From: Holothuria scabra
Lineage: Eukaryota; Echinodermata; Holothuroidea; Aspidochirotida; Holothuriidae
Assembly (NCBI GenBank): GCA_037179385.1
Contig: CM074194.1
Coordinates: 434,001-498,000 of the forward strand
DNA: 64,000 nucleotides
Direction of reading: 5' to 3'
The notes under the pieces are model-generated. The model ran no database searches. It saw only the letters and a program-made list of their open reading frames with translations, and was not told where the DNA came from. A program made the translations under genes and the position numbers. Below are positions 10,086 through 20,925 of this stretch, one piece after another (positions within the stretch are counted from its first letter, which is position 1; each line of letters begins with the position of its first letter).

Positions 10086-10571
10086 AGACACTTTAGTACA
10101 GTTTTGTTTGTAGAATGTATTGTCTTCCATGTTGATTTTTACACGTTTCCTCAAGTTTAAAAGGAAAATAACCCGTCACCTTAATTTGTATTACCAGGCT
10201 GAATGGGTATTGCGAATCATGTAACACCTTTAGTAATTATGAATCTTACGATGACTGTTTGGTTTATATTTACAAGGTAAGCCCTGAGAATATCATGAAT
10301 GATACTCGGAAGAACAATGAAAGACACTTTTTAGATTCAAATCTTTCATTTCAAATGTAAAGGCCTATTTTGCCCTGTGCTCAGATTATGCGAACTTTAC
10401 TTGTTAGCTTGTAGCTTGACATAGTGCTCTTGGTTGCAATAAACTGCAAACTAAAAGCGGACTTCTGACAGCCTCTCAGAGCCTCAAAGTAGGGAAAAAA
10501 CACTCTCTTATGTTTTGTAAACGTGTAATATACATGTGAGCCTGATATGTGATCTCACATCGATAGACAGA
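10086..10571. other. Unassigned non-coding stretch
   Basis: No gene or repeat partner seen. Confidence 0.35.
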
Positions 10572-10599
10572 TTTTATCGGACAAGACTGTCCGATAAAA
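10572..10599. repeat. Short perfect hairpin
   Basis: TTTTATCGGACA and TGTCCGATAAAA are perfect 12-base inverted repeats separated by 4 bases. A second hairpin of similar style (AAATCGGATC/GATCCGATTT) lies at 10985-11011, on the other side of TA-4. The two may belong to one element that TA-4 split. Confidence 0.7.
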
Positions 10600-10648
10600 A
10601 AAAAATGTATGTTGGTGTGACCTCACGAAAAAAAATCAGTTGGCATTA

Positions 10649-10880
10649 GGTGCGTTCGATTTAGCGGCTCGAGCCGGCTCAACAGACTCAACCAGTTTCT
10701 TGCCTGGACGACATGTGATGGGAAAATACGTCACGCAACTCAACTAGACCAACTCGGAGGGCTGGTCGTTTTTGGCCGGGTCAAGTTGTGACGTTTTGAT
10801 GACGTTGGGATCACTTTTCCGAAAGATCGATGGCTGGTTGAGCCAGTTCATACTACTCGAGTCGCTAAATCGAACGCACC
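10649..10880. mobile_element. TA-4 MITE (232 bp)
   Basis: Terminal inverted repeats of about 26 bases begin GGTGCGTTCGATTTAGC and match with one mismatch. TA flanks both sides, which suits a Tc1/mariner-like TA target. The subterminal parts CTCAACCAG and CTGGTTGAG are also inverted. The interior is GC-richer than its surroundings and holds no ORF. This is the only copy in the window. Confidence 0.85.
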
Positions 10881-10984
10881 TATTAAATTTCACCAACGTC
10901 AGATGCAAATCATGTATTTACATTGAGTGACAAATGTTTGGCTCTCTCCGACCAGAGATGGAGATGATTTTAACAAAATCCGAA

Positions 10985-11011
10985 AAATCGGATCGCATAT
11001 TGATCCGATTT
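10985..11011. repeat. Short perfect hairpin
   Basis: AAATCGGATC and GATCCGATTT form a perfect 10-base inverted repeat with a 7-base loop. Confidence 0.7.
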
Positions 11012-11035
11012 CGTTGCAGTGTGACCACGGCTTCG

Positions 11036-11180
11036 CAGTGGCGGAGCCAGAGATTTTGGTCAGAGAGGACGCGTCAAAGCAGGGCTGTTAAAAACCTAAA
11101 AAGGCGTTGGCAGGATATTTGGGGCCATCGGGGTGAGGGGAGGTCGCCAACATGCCATATGGGTACTATCTGGTCTGGCT
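11036..11180 (+). mobile_element. Rep-E, copy 2, with hAT-like left end
   Basis: CAGTGGCGGAGCCAGAGATT begins the block; TTAAAAACCTAAAAAGGCG and a degenerate GGTCGCC...GCCATATGGG follow, as at 1417-1572 and 26740-26830. No target duplication could be assigned because the right boundary is unclear. Confidence 0.55.
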
Positions 11181-12300
11181 TGTTATAGTATGATCTCAAA
11201 AAGGTTACTTGGCATTCTATAAGCATTACAGCCTATGCAATACTTGCGTTCTTAGAAAAACTAGCAATCCGAGAATAGTCTTACAATAAAAACGAGATAG
11301 CGGTTGTCAAGTTCAATTTTTTCCTAATTTGACATGCTTGATTTAGTTTTTTCTTTAGCTTGCCAAGCACGTAAAAGCAATGTAAATTTATCTTGTTTTT
11401 GTTTCTGTGAATCATTTCTGGGTTTCAAATTCCTTCTTCTTAATTGCTATTACTTTCCGCTGGGCTCATACCCATAACTCATCGAAAAACTGTGCCTTAG
11501 AAAGAGCGTTAAATTGCAAGAAATTAACAACAAAATACTCACCCGAATGGGAGATATAATTATCACAGTATAAATATCACTTTCTGCATATTCGGTCTCT
11601 CTGCACAATTGCGTCATCCTCATTTGAGTACGGTTACCATAGTAATTTTTATTTGTAACATTACACCGATTGATCATCAAATTTGTGCAGATGTTGTATT
11701 TTGCACGCCGTTTATTAGATTTACACCATCTTGAATTTTGCAAGCGACAACTTAAGACAAATAAACGTATATTGAGCAGCTCTGTTGGATTCCCGGGACT
11801 CGATGTTTATCACAAGGTCTACTGACCGCGCTTCTCTCAAGTTTAACAGCAGGTAGCCAGCAGACGACTGCAAAACCTTTTGTTGATATTGGCGTTTCAC
11901 CAAATGTTCTACAATAATTTAATCAGCAAATTTGACTTTTTACTGCTTGTGATATACTTAAATAAGTTACATCGATGCAGTTTCTTCTTTGTTTAAATAT
12001 ATACTAAACAGGGTAACAATCTTGAGACGTTTTACAAAGGCTTTCTCTTTCCGCAATCAGTTGGAAAGTCCGTAACATTAAGTGCAACAAATCTTGTCTT
12101 TGTCAGAATTAGAAAAAAAAACTGCTGGCAAAGATATTTATCAGCTCAATTTTCCAGTGCATCTCTCAAGGAAAAAGCTTAAGTCATTGCACTCACTCTT
12201 AATTCCACAAGGTCATTCACGCACATCAAACACACATTTTCTGAGGTATATGTAGAAGTGATGCACAAGTCATTTTTAACCAATCAAGCCACAAGTGCTG
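11181..12300. other. Unassigned non-coding stretch
   Basis: 1.1 kb without recognisable repeat or gene. Minus-strand ORFs of 97 and 60 codons (11450-11903) have no protein-like motif. Confidence 0.35.
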
Positions 12301-12473
12301 TTTGACGTCATTTCAATCAAAATACACTCACCAATCAGCCGGTTTTATTAACTTAAGACATGATTCTTCCGCCTTGGGTGTCAACCCCAGTTGGGGTCTC
12401 GAAGCACTTATCGTGGGGTCGATGAATATTTCCAAAATATTTCAAAAGCCACTCCCTTCTAGCAGGGAGTTGC
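12301..12473. other. Unassigned stretch with CRE palindrome
   Basis: TGACGTCA is at 12303-12310. Near 12380 AACCCCAGTTGGGGTCTCG holds a small palindrome CCCCAGTTGGGG. Nothing else was seen. Confidence 0.4.
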
Positions 12474-12673
12474 AACAGACAACAGTTTAATGTTGGGTTT
12501 CGCCGAACGACCCTCTGCCAACGAGTCGGGAGGACTTTAAAAAGTGACTGTCAAAAAATATCCAGCTATCCTCTCAAAAGCTGTATGCGTCTTACTTACA
12601 CCAGACATAACCAGACATAAACGGGCCGATGAGCACTGTATAACCAGGGAGTTGCATGTTGCAACTCGCTGGT
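12474..12673. mobile_element. Putative small DNA element with CAGGGAGTTGCAACA ends
   Basis: The left end CAGGGAGTTGCAACA (12475) and an inverted right end TGTTGCAACTCGCTGG (12657-12672) differ at one base. The interior segment 12491-12541 matches 8066-8110 in reverse. The right end also forms a hairpin (12643-12673). The boundaries are approximate, and no target duplication was identified. Confidence 0.45.
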
Positions 12674-14069
12674 ATAACATTAACGTATAAACTCATGCAT
12701 TCTCGATTTCAAGCAGTTACTGTAATATTTGCAACTCTGACCAGGGTAATAACAGAAAGGATGGAGGTCAATAAACAACTCTTTTGGAGTGAGAGGACAT
12801 TTAGTGGGGCAAGATCTGATGGTGCTACCTGACATGGGCGCCTCGAGAAAATTGTACCCGTGATTAGGAATATAAATTTATAATCGTAATACTTTTTGTC
12901 TTGTGCACTGCTTCAACTATATTTGCCTTTACTAGTTTAGGGATCATAATATCGACGAGAGGAAGGGTAAATGCACGTGTAAGGGGGGGGGGGAACGATC
13001 AAAACATGATTAACTTATTTAGTCAAAATACCAAAATCTGCCGAGGGAGCATATTTCATTTCAGGATTAACAGGCTGACAGGAGCAGTTTTGGGATTTTC
13101 TGTGGGAGAAAAGGTGCCCACATCATCTGAACATGGATTTGAAGTCCATTGTACTAGAGAGGTAGAGGCAAATACTTCATTTCAATATAAACATTGAGTA
13201 ATTGCAAAACTTTTCAATTTTTCAAACTTTTCAACTTTTCAAAACTTTTCAAATTAAACAAACTTCCGCTTTTAGTGGTTTACCTCCTTCCATATATCAG
13301 GTATTAGGTCGCCTCCAATTCAATTTGGTCAATTTTTTTAAAAAAAAAAAAAACCTTATTTGAGAAACACAATTCTTTCATAAAGACACACGTGCCACGA
13401 ACAATGCTTGCACTTCTTAACGAAAAATAGCAATAATTACAATAGCATGATAAAAAAAAAAAAAAATAACAAGGCTGTTAAAGCGTTTGTTTAGTATGAT
13501 TCGGTCATTTAAATTTGCTATACACATATGTCAAATGTACTTTGTACAACTTGAAATTGACCAATACTAGTTAAATAAAATACTTGCAGAATACAACAAT
13601 TAACAAAACTGGGCACTAATTCCCCTTGGGTTGAAAGAAATCCTTCTCTAATTATCGTCAAGTGCCACACTACATTCACCGACTTCCGTTCTCATTAACT
13701 GATTACTATCTATTCAAGAGAGCGCGAGACTGTTTTGAAGAAAATGGCAATAGTAATACCTTTCGTAAGAGGTGACCCACTTCATGCAAACGAGATACAG
13801 GCACAGTTGTAATGCAGGTAATTGTACTTAAAATATTTAAACCTATCTCGATGTTAAACAACAAATCAGAATTGATTTATGCATACAGTAAAGATGTCAT
13901 GTAAGGGACTGTTTTATATCGTAACGTCAAAATTAGGTTTAAACAGAAGACTTATCTTTGAAACGCTCCATGAGCAAACAGTCAAACAGTTCTAAGATAA
14001 TTTCCAAACATCTGTCGACTTAATGTTCTTCCACAAAATATTAGCTGCACAAGAAATGGAAATGGATGT
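12674..14069. other. Unassigned stretch with simple tracts
   Basis: It holds an 11-G tract (12983-12993), a tandem of CTTTTCAAA-like units (13205-13255) and A-runs at about 13338-13353 and 13452-13465. The 98-codon ORF at 12901-13197 reads through the G tract and is not recognisable. Confidence 0.45.
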
Positions 14070-14128
14070 TTATATACACACATACACACACAAACACAAA
14101 CATACATACATATATATATATATGCATA
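14070..14128. repeat. CA/TA-rich microsatellite
   Basis: A compound ACACAC, ACATAC and TATATA tract of about 59 bases. Confidence 0.85.
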
Positions 14129-14439
14129 TTTCGTTTGTAAAAAAATAAGTCGATGTACGATTTCCCAAGTATATGGACTGAGGACATGTCCCCCATCCTA
14201 CTGAATCATCGCCGGTGGTGGTCTTAACGTCCAACTTGAAAGAAGCTTGGGTTTGAACACAAAATAATTCAGTCATCGACTCCTGTGTATTTTAATGTAG
14301 AGATTACTGTCCCGCGTCGCTACGGTACAAAATTCCTTTCTGATCAGATCAAACGGTGATCTTAAACTTGCTCCAGTGATCACAATGTGTCATATTAACC
14401 TTCCAGGCCGACTGGTTGAAATGAGCTATATCTGTTTAT
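14129..14439. other. Unassigned non-coding stretch
   Basis: Nothing recognised beyond the downstream side of the possible exon. Confidence 0.35.
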
Positions 14440-14497
14440 TCAACAACCATCTGCCTTGGATGAATCTTCTCGGAGTTCTCTCAGAACAGCAGATGAC
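14440..14497 (-). other. Possible terminal exon (unproven)
   Basis: On the minus strand a pyrimidine-rich tract (CTTCCCTTTTGTTTTCTTCT) ends in CGTTCAG at 14498-14504, an excellent splice-acceptor context with a TTAACT branch-like sequence upstream. The next 58 bases are open in one frame and end in TGA (14440-14442) with residues SSAVLRELREDSSKADGC. AATAAA overlaps just beyond the stop. It may be a chance acceptor: no upstream exon was recognised. Confidence 0.25.
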
Positions 14498-14910
14498 CTG
14501 AACGAGAAGAAAACAAAAGGGAAGACTAGTTAAGGTCCAAAGATTTTATGGACATTTATAAAGATTGATTTATAAGACTTATTAAATAATATAAACTTGC
14601 GTGTCTTCCAAGTTAGATTCATTATTCATACTCGGTAATGATCCTCAATGTTTTCCATTACGGCCAGAGAGTTATCCCGTCATAACGTCTTAGAGATTAA
14701 TAAAACCCTCATATACGACATTTTACCCGGGTTGTGTTGTGCTATTTCAAATGTAGTAATCATTTACCCCCCCCCCCCCCCCCCCATTTTTAATTCTTTC
14801 CTTTCCGCTCAAATCAAAATGTCGTTCTTATGCAAAAGAAAACAAAAACAGAAAAAAAAAAAAACTTAAACAAATCATGAACCTGTGCATTAGACCAATA
14901 TAATACACTA
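14498..14910. other. Unassigned stretch with 19-C tract
   Basis: It contains an uninterrupted run of 19 C (14767-14785) and an A-rich tail near 14850. The 73-codon ORF at 14648 is built partly from these runs. Confidence 0.5.
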
Positions 14911-15530
14911 CCGAGCTTTCGATTGAGTGAACGTGGAATTCGTTCTAGTTAACCAGCTTGCCTTCTTGAGCGCGTCCACTGCTATGCTACGTCGACTGTT
15001 AAAGCCTGTTCCGATTTCTCAGTGCAAGGGTCGACGTGGACGAGTCATATTAACATGGCGAATTTACAGCCTAGCCTTGTGTAATTTTTTCTAAATTTCT
15101 TCTACGATGTAAATGCATGTCTACTACATGAAGGCCGGTTAAGTTGTTGGTATGTTTTCGTGGAGAACACAGCAAATTTCAACTTTGAGTCTCCGCCTGT
15201 TGAAGTTGCAAGAAAACGTCCAATATGAAACAGATTTCCCAGTGAAACATCAATCTGATATGTATTTTAGGTAAAAAGTGACCACATTTGTACAAAACAG
15301 ATCACGACGTGGGAAACTAGCATGTATTCTTGCCACTTAATCTATTGTAAGAAATTCTGTGACGTCACAAATGTGGACGTTAGTTGCAGTTTGGGACGAA
15401 CGTCAAAACCGCCGTGCACTTTCTCGATTTGGCTAGTGGACGAGTCAGACGACGTGACGCATGCACAGAGGCTAAAATTGACGTAATCTCATAACAGTGG
15501 ACAGGGTGAACGTGCACATCGAAAGTTCCC
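14911..15530 (+). mobile_element. TA-1 non-autonomous DNA transposon, copy 1 (620 bp)
   Basis: It starts CCGAGCTTTCGATTGAGTGA and ends in the inverse ACATCGAAAGTTCCC, with TA on both outer sides. The whole length matches 59851-60471 on the other strand, for example CGTCGACTGTTAAAGCCTGT, GGTCGACGTGGACGAGTC, AATGCATGTCTACTAC, CAAGAAAACGTCCA and TTTGGGACGAACGTCAAAAC. It has no coding capacity. It carries one TGACGTCA at 15360. Both copies have accumulated substitutions, so the insertions are not recent. Confidence 0.9.
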
Positions 15531-15590
15531 TATTATCATGAGTCAATTCCACACACAGTGAGCGTACTCAATCTGCATCTGGAGCCCGTT

Positions 15591-15690
15591 CCATAAAGAG
15601 TTACGCACAATCTTAAGTATGATTTACTGTTGACTTAAGTATGGGGAATCAAACTTAAGATTGTGCGTAACTCTCTGTAGAATGGGCCCC
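15591..15690. mobile_element. 100-bp foldback element
   Basis: Two arms of about 37 bases face each other. The inner 20 bases are perfect inverse copies: GAGTTACGCACAATCTTAAG and CTTAAGATTGTGCGTAACTC. The outer arms GGAGCCCGTTCC and GAATGGGCCCC are partly paired. The loop is about 25 bases. It would form a stable hairpin as RNA or single-stranded DNA. It resembles snapback MITEs; a microRNA-like hairpin is a less likely reading. Confidence 0.85.
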
Positions 15691-15869
15691 AGTTGTGTTA
15701 AGTTCGATCGTGCATTATCCTGAGCTAATGCATGGTCAATGTTGCCTTTAATTGAACTACGGTTTACAAAAGATCAATCGTTCGAACCCCATCAAACCTG
15801 TCAAAAAATATTTTCATGTAGTTATTTCAATAAATGAGAATACCGCTGACTCTTGTCTGCTTCATTCTG
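15691..15869. other. Short unassigned spacer
   Basis: No feature recognised between the foldback and Rep-C. Confidence 0.35.
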
Positions 15870-16065
15870 TTCACTCTAAAACAGGAAAGGTTGACATTCA
15901 CTCCAAAAGGAATTTTTCGTGGGGAACCGCTCCTTACAAGAGTAAATTTTCCCCCGAATGAGTTGAAATTCACTCCAAACAAAGCGATATTTCAAACACA
16001 TGAAAGAAATATCGCTATTTTAAAATGAAGGCTTTAGTCAGGGTGAATTTAATTCTCTTGTTTGA
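15870..16065. repeat. Rep-C, copy 3
   Basis: TTCACTCCAAAAGGAA, GAGTTGAAATTCACTCC and CAGGGTGAATTTAATTC show the alternating GAGTGAA motifs. AAAGCGATATTTCAAACACA and its near-inverse AAATATCGCTATTTT also pair. Confidence 0.5.
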
Positions 16066-16981
16066 TAGTGTATGAAATCCAGCAAATCATGATACGTGTG
16101 TGCTTAGTTCAAAACAAGCAAGGGGTGGGGGTGGATCGGTTCGGACAAAACCATTCGAGTAGAGCGTACATCAAAATATGAAACCCAAAACGAGTCATTT
16201 AGATCAACAAGTTCAGCCTGTAGCACACACTATGCCTTTACCGGCATGCCTGAAATTAAATAACGCAGATGTTTAGGAATCAGCACAACGAGGCGTCGTC
16301 AAAAATCACAGGCAATCATTATCCATGACAATATAACATAAGGCCATAAATAATAAATACCATTGCCAATAATTCAACATAAAACGATGCAAGCAAGTTT
16401 GAACATTGATAAAAGCCGATTTTGTTCATGATTTCTAAATTCCCTGGTAGTTGACTCCGAAGAGCAAACGTAACTACGGAACGTCCCAACGTATGCCTAT
16501 GTTTCCTCTCAAACATCCGACATAGCTGCACCACGTGGAACCAAGGTATAACGAGGTTTGTAACGAAGATAAAGGGAGGGTACATGATCTATAAGACATA
16601 CAGTGAGAGCAAGCCCATTCCACGAAATAGCGTTTGGTCGTGCCTAATCATTTTTTGCCATATCATACTGAGTGTGCGCTTTTCCAACAAAACCACACAC
16701 ATTTTCATAGCTGCTAAGCCATCGTTGGTGATCTAGTTTTTAGTTTCAACTTATGTATGCAACACATGCAAACTATGATCACATGTGTAAACGTGAGCAA
16801 AATATAAATATTATACAATGAAAACGGGGTCTTTGCGACTAATTGGTTTCGCCTAATTGACTTTGAGCCAAACCATTTTTCGTGTCGATCAACAGACAGC
16901 TTTTCAAACTGACGTTCGACACACGTCACTGGATGGTTGACTCAAACTTAGTTGAATGGCAAATAAAGCCAGTAGGATAAA
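16066..16981. other. Unassigned non-coding stretch
   Basis: 0.9 kb without recognised repeats. A minus ORF of 88 codons (16319-16585) has no known motif. Confidence 0.35.
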
Positions 16982-17394
16982 CTGTTCGATAGTTCCTTGC
17001 CGCATGGAACTGTGGGACACAGCGTGGGATTTACAAACCGAGTTCAGCACAAAGTATACGGCGTTCCCTTGTTTTGGCCTGGGCATGCATGCAACAATAA
17101 GTGTCAGGTCAACTCCAACGAAAATAGGGGTCTCAGTCCTTCTTCACGGAAGTGAAAAAGGAAAAGTTTACACCAAAAAGATAATTTAGACACAATCCAC
17201 TACACAAAACCACACTTGAGATCCCTCCTTATGTTATGGGTGAATTAAGAAAGAATGATTTTGCGGAGTTTTCATGTAAACTCAAATTTTGGAGTGCATG
17301 TTTTGGTGCAGGAATTGGTTTGTCTATCCCTATACTGTTTGGAGGATCTTGGCATGTGCATAGCCTCCCAAACAGATCACCGAACTTGCTTATT
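16982..17394 (-). repeat. Rep-D dispersed repeat, uninterrupted copy
   Basis: Read on the minus strand it aligns end to end with 30715-31173 and with the two parts of the copy at 8798-9867. It starts AATAAGCAAGTTCGGTGAT and ends near CCACAGTTCCATGCGGCA. Small ORFs on both strands are incidental. At about 413 bp it gives the best estimate of the unit length. The class is unassigned. Confidence 0.7.
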
Positions 17395-18504
17395 GCACCA
17401 CAGCTATTACAATGCAATTTATAAACGGTTTATCAAACATAAATTATGTCACTTAGTGAGACGGAACCGAAAGCAAGAGATTAATAAGGGGGTTAGGGGT
17501 TAGATGGTAAAGTTGCGGGTAGTAAAATGTCAGCTACACAGTCCTTCCTTTTTGTGTAGGTAACGACATACACACTTATATTTAAAGGGGGAAATATTAG
17601 AAGACTTATTTATACAGAGCCAACAACGACTGCAGAGCTTCAAATATTTGCGCTTGAGCAAATTAGACGTTTTAATCGGTTCCCAACAGATCAGTATATT
17701 GCACTGAGCGTTCGCAGCGATTGTGACGTTTTCGTGAAAAAAGTTCTGTCTGAATTCTGTCAGTCTGTAGAGTTGAGACGTATAATGTTGACAAAACATC
17801 GTATGTAATTCGTGATCTATCTTTGCACTAAAAGTTCAAACTTATGTTCGTAATCCCCCCCAAACGGCTTCCACCTTTGAAGAAGTTTGTTTCATATGCA
17901 CATGTTCTCTCTCTGGTTTATGTTATATCTGACTGTAGAGAGATATAGTTTCGCTCATCAGTTTGAAATCAACTCAAAGTAGATGCCGGAAACAAACCTT
18001 GGTGAGTCTAACTGTCCTAGCGAAACTAATTTGAAGCAACACAGTTTGTTAAAGTTAGATCGCTATCTTAACATCTGAAGTAAGGCCTAAGCTACGTACA
18101 GCAGACTTTACAGGCTATGTTATTTTTTCTCTCTCTATCAGGAAGGCATATTTGCAGCCGATATCGAGACTACCGTAATTATGTCACATACACGTAACTC
18201 TGCATGCCCCGTCAAAACTGAAAATAAACGAAGGAAAGTCACCGTGAGAATAGCACGGAACCATCTGCATCTAACCTTAAGACTTGATCGTCTGCTTCAA
18301 AGCAAACAGAAAATAACTCGTGGTGGGTGGGAGAGTACGTCGAAAAAAGTTCAATGTCACGCGATTGGGGTTGGGAGGACATCTGTATAACGCTAACATT
18401 GTATGGAGTTTTCGCTTTAGCTGTTTAGGGTGTACACCACTAATAACAGAACCACCTTCCCGAGAAGAGCAATAGGAGAGCACACCATCCATTTTAAGAC
18501 TTCC
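17395..18504. other. Unassigned non-coding stretch
   Basis: 1.1 kb with only 60-90-codon ORFs of no recognisable type. No repeat partner was identified. Confidence 0.35.
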
Positions 18505-18790
18505 TTAAGGGGGGGGGGGGGGGTATAGTCACCCCAACTTGAAGTAGTGTAGTGGACAGCCCTGTTTCTTGGTTAGCTCGCGAGAGTCATTGGACACTAT
18601 TTCTATCCTCAAATGTGAAATTTAGGCCTACCAAGAGGAACCGCTTTGTTTGAATATGCCTTGGGAAGCAGTACTGAAAGTCTGGAATATTATGAAGGAT
18701 ACTTTAAATAGAAATAAGAGGAAAAATATGTCATTTAGCTGTTCGTTCAAAATAAATTTGAAGCAACGTGCTCAGTTACCCAACTGAACT
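18505..18790 (+). mobile_element. TTAA-2 MITE with 15-G tract in its left end
   Basis: TTAA at 18505 is followed by 15 G (18509-18523), where other copies have AAAGGGCAGGAGCA. Then come TCACCCCAACTTGAAGTAGT, GTAGTGGACAGCCCTG and GAATATTATGAAGGATACTT, matching 20663-20925 and 50128-50382. The G tract shows expansion within a terminal repeat. The right end is degenerate. Confidence 0.75.
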
Positions 18791-18799
18791 GTGTTCCTT

Positions 18800-19160
18800 T
18801 TATAGTATAATCTTGTTGCTGCGTTTTACGTGGATATGAAAGTGGTCATGTCAATGTATGTTTGATGCCAAATCGGGATGAACTGAAGGAAATTTAGATC
18901 GTTTCAGTACGGTAACTAATGTAAAACAAAAGTGCTTCCGTCACTCAATAGGAAGAGATTTCAGTCTACCAAACGTTATCCCTTTGTAGCTAAAAATCTG
19001 AATGGTCATGTCGTTGTAAGTTCGAGTGGTAGGCAACTATGACTGGGCAAACTAATTTGCTTTCATGTGAGAAATGGCTTTACTTGGCGTAACTTTGGTG
19101 AGGCTGTGACCGTGACAAAATGTTTTAAGTTAAAACAGCCGCCAATGGTTGAGTTTGTTC
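18800..19160 (+). repeat. Rep-F dispersed repeat, copy 1
   Basis: It shares order and wording with 54430-54770: GTTGCTGC, GATATGAAAG/AATATGAAAG, GATGCCAAATCGGGAT/GATGTCAAATTGGGAT, CGTTTCAGTACGG/CATTTCAGTACTGG, AAATCTGAATGGTCATG/GAATCTAAACGGTCATG and AACTTTGGTGAGGCTGTG/AACTTTGACAAGGCTGTA. The repeat is ancient and its class unknown. Confidence 0.65.
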
Positions 19161-19619
19161 CTTTCAGTGCTGAAAACAAAGTAGGCATTGTCTGATTGCT
19201 ATGTATTGCAAAGTACTCTGTAAATCTGGAAAAGAATCTGGTCAGATTTGAACCGAATCTAGTAGGAGCAATACCATTGTGACTTCTTTGTAAAGTCTGG
19301 ATTTGAATTTTTGAGATGTACCCCAAAAGGCAATTAACTACTCTTCTATACTGCCCTTCAACTCAAGAAAATGAAATTTTAGTGAAAGGTGATAAATGAA
19401 TGTATTTGTCACATGAAAATGGGAGGTATGCAGTGTGATAACTTGACTGTTCAATTTCTCTCAAACTGCAAGTTTTTCTATGATTTTGAAATTTAATGTG
19501 CCTATGTTTTGGGGTGAAGCCCAAAAGTCATTGGGGTTGAAGGTGCAAATTATGCCTTACCTTGCGACTCCCTAAATACGAAATCATTTTAAATGCAAGG
19601 AACCATAGTGCCCTTGGGC
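19161..19619. other. Unassigned stretch before the satellite
   Basis: No gene found. Some of it may be decayed satellite (GGGGTTGAAGGTGCAAA near 19532). Confidence 0.4.
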
Positions 19620-20530
19620 TCTTGTTATACCCACATTGATATATTGTGTTTGCAAGTTTTTGATTTCCGACCTCTGATGACTTCACCAAAATGAAAGAAA
19701 ATATGGGCAATGCACATGCTAAGTATGAGATCCCTCACTGTTACCCTCCTTAAGATATCCTGTTTATACAGTTTTGACCATCTGACCTCTGGTGACCCAA
19801 AATGACCTGTGACATTGACCAAAATGTCAAAATGTGGGGTTCATCTACTTGGTATGAACAATGCATATGCTTAGTATGAAATTCCTCAAAGTTATCCAAT
19901 TTGAGATATTGTGTTTACGACAAAGTCACAAGGCATTTACCATTTGACCTCCAATTACCCCAAATGACCTTTGACCTCCATCAAAAATGATAGGGTCTAC
20001 CTACTTAGTATGGGCAATACACAGACTAAGTATGAGATCCCACATTGCTACCCTCCTTGAGATTTCAGGTTTACAACATTTTGACCATCTGACCTCCGGT
20101 GACTCCAAATGTCTTTTGACCTAAACCAAAAACAATATGGTCCATCTACTTGGTATGAAAAATTTGCATGCTAACTATGAAAACTTCATAACTATCCAAC
20201 TTTAGATATTATGTTTACAAGAAATCCCCAATATTCTTGAAGAAATTCCCAAGGTATTTACTATTTGACCTCTGGTGACCTCAAATGAGCTTTGACTTTA
20301 ATCAAAATCGATAGGGATCATCTACTCAATACAGCTAATCCACACACCAAATATCAGTGTAGACATATTTACCGTTTTGAGATATCGGGTTTACAAAATT
20401 TTTGACAAATTTGACCTCTCAGGACCGCAAATGATCGTTGACTTTCACCAAAATCAATGGGGAAGATCTTCTCAATAAGGCAAACCCACACGCCAAATAT
20501 GAGGCTAGCCACACTCACCCTACCTGAGAT
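19620..20530 (+). repeat. Degenerate satellite, about 145-175 bp period, GACCTCNGGTGACC type
   Basis: Five to six imperfect units are present. Anchors resembling GACCTCTGGTGACC occur near 19670, 19786, 19946, 20091, 20268 and 20412. Each unit carries TGACC..TGACC words, then CAAAA(T)CAATAGGG-like text, CATCTACTTGGTATG, GCAATACACA, CTAAGTATGAGATCCC and GAGATAT.GTTTAC. I recall similar satellite-like text from marine invertebrate genomes. A perfect AGGTCA DR1 (TGACCTTTGACCT) is at 19965-19977. Confidence 0.8.
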
Positions 20531-20534
20531 GTCA

Positions 20535-20578
<44 letters not shown>
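20535..20578. repeat. (CA)n microsatellite
   Basis: About 44 bases of nearly pure CA, directly at the end of the satellite array. Confidence 0.95.
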
Positions 20579-20662
20579 CACCATTGCACAGATTCCTTGC
20601 CCACTTTCGGCAAGGAATCACTGAAGGACACGTAAGTACAAGCAACTTTAGATTTTGAGGTC

Positions 20663-20925
20663 TTAAAGGGCAGGAGCAGTCATCCCAAATTGAAGAAGTG
20701 TAGTAGACTGTCCAGTTTCATGATTGGCTGTTGGGAGTCATGTGACAATGTTTTTTCTCTTCAAATGTGTAATTTACCAGAAATAACTGCTTGGTTTTCC
20801 TTGAATATGCAATAGTAAAGTCAAAAAATGTAATGAAAGATACCTTTAAGAGAAATAAGAGAAAAATTGTGTTATTTAGCCTTTTCTACAAAATAAGTTT
20901 GGGGAGACTGCTCTTTACCTTGAAC
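20663..20925 (+). mobile_element. TTAA-2 MITE, well-preserved copy
   Basis: It begins TTAAAGGGCAGGAGCAGTCA and ends AAGTTTGGGGAGACTGCTCT, which is inverted. Inner landmarks are GAAGTGTAGTAGACTGTCC, TCATGATTGGCTGTTGGGAG, GTCATGTGACAAT, CTTGAATATGCAATAG and AGAGAAATAAGAGAAAAAT. Length about 260 bp, no coding capacity. Confidence 0.8.
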
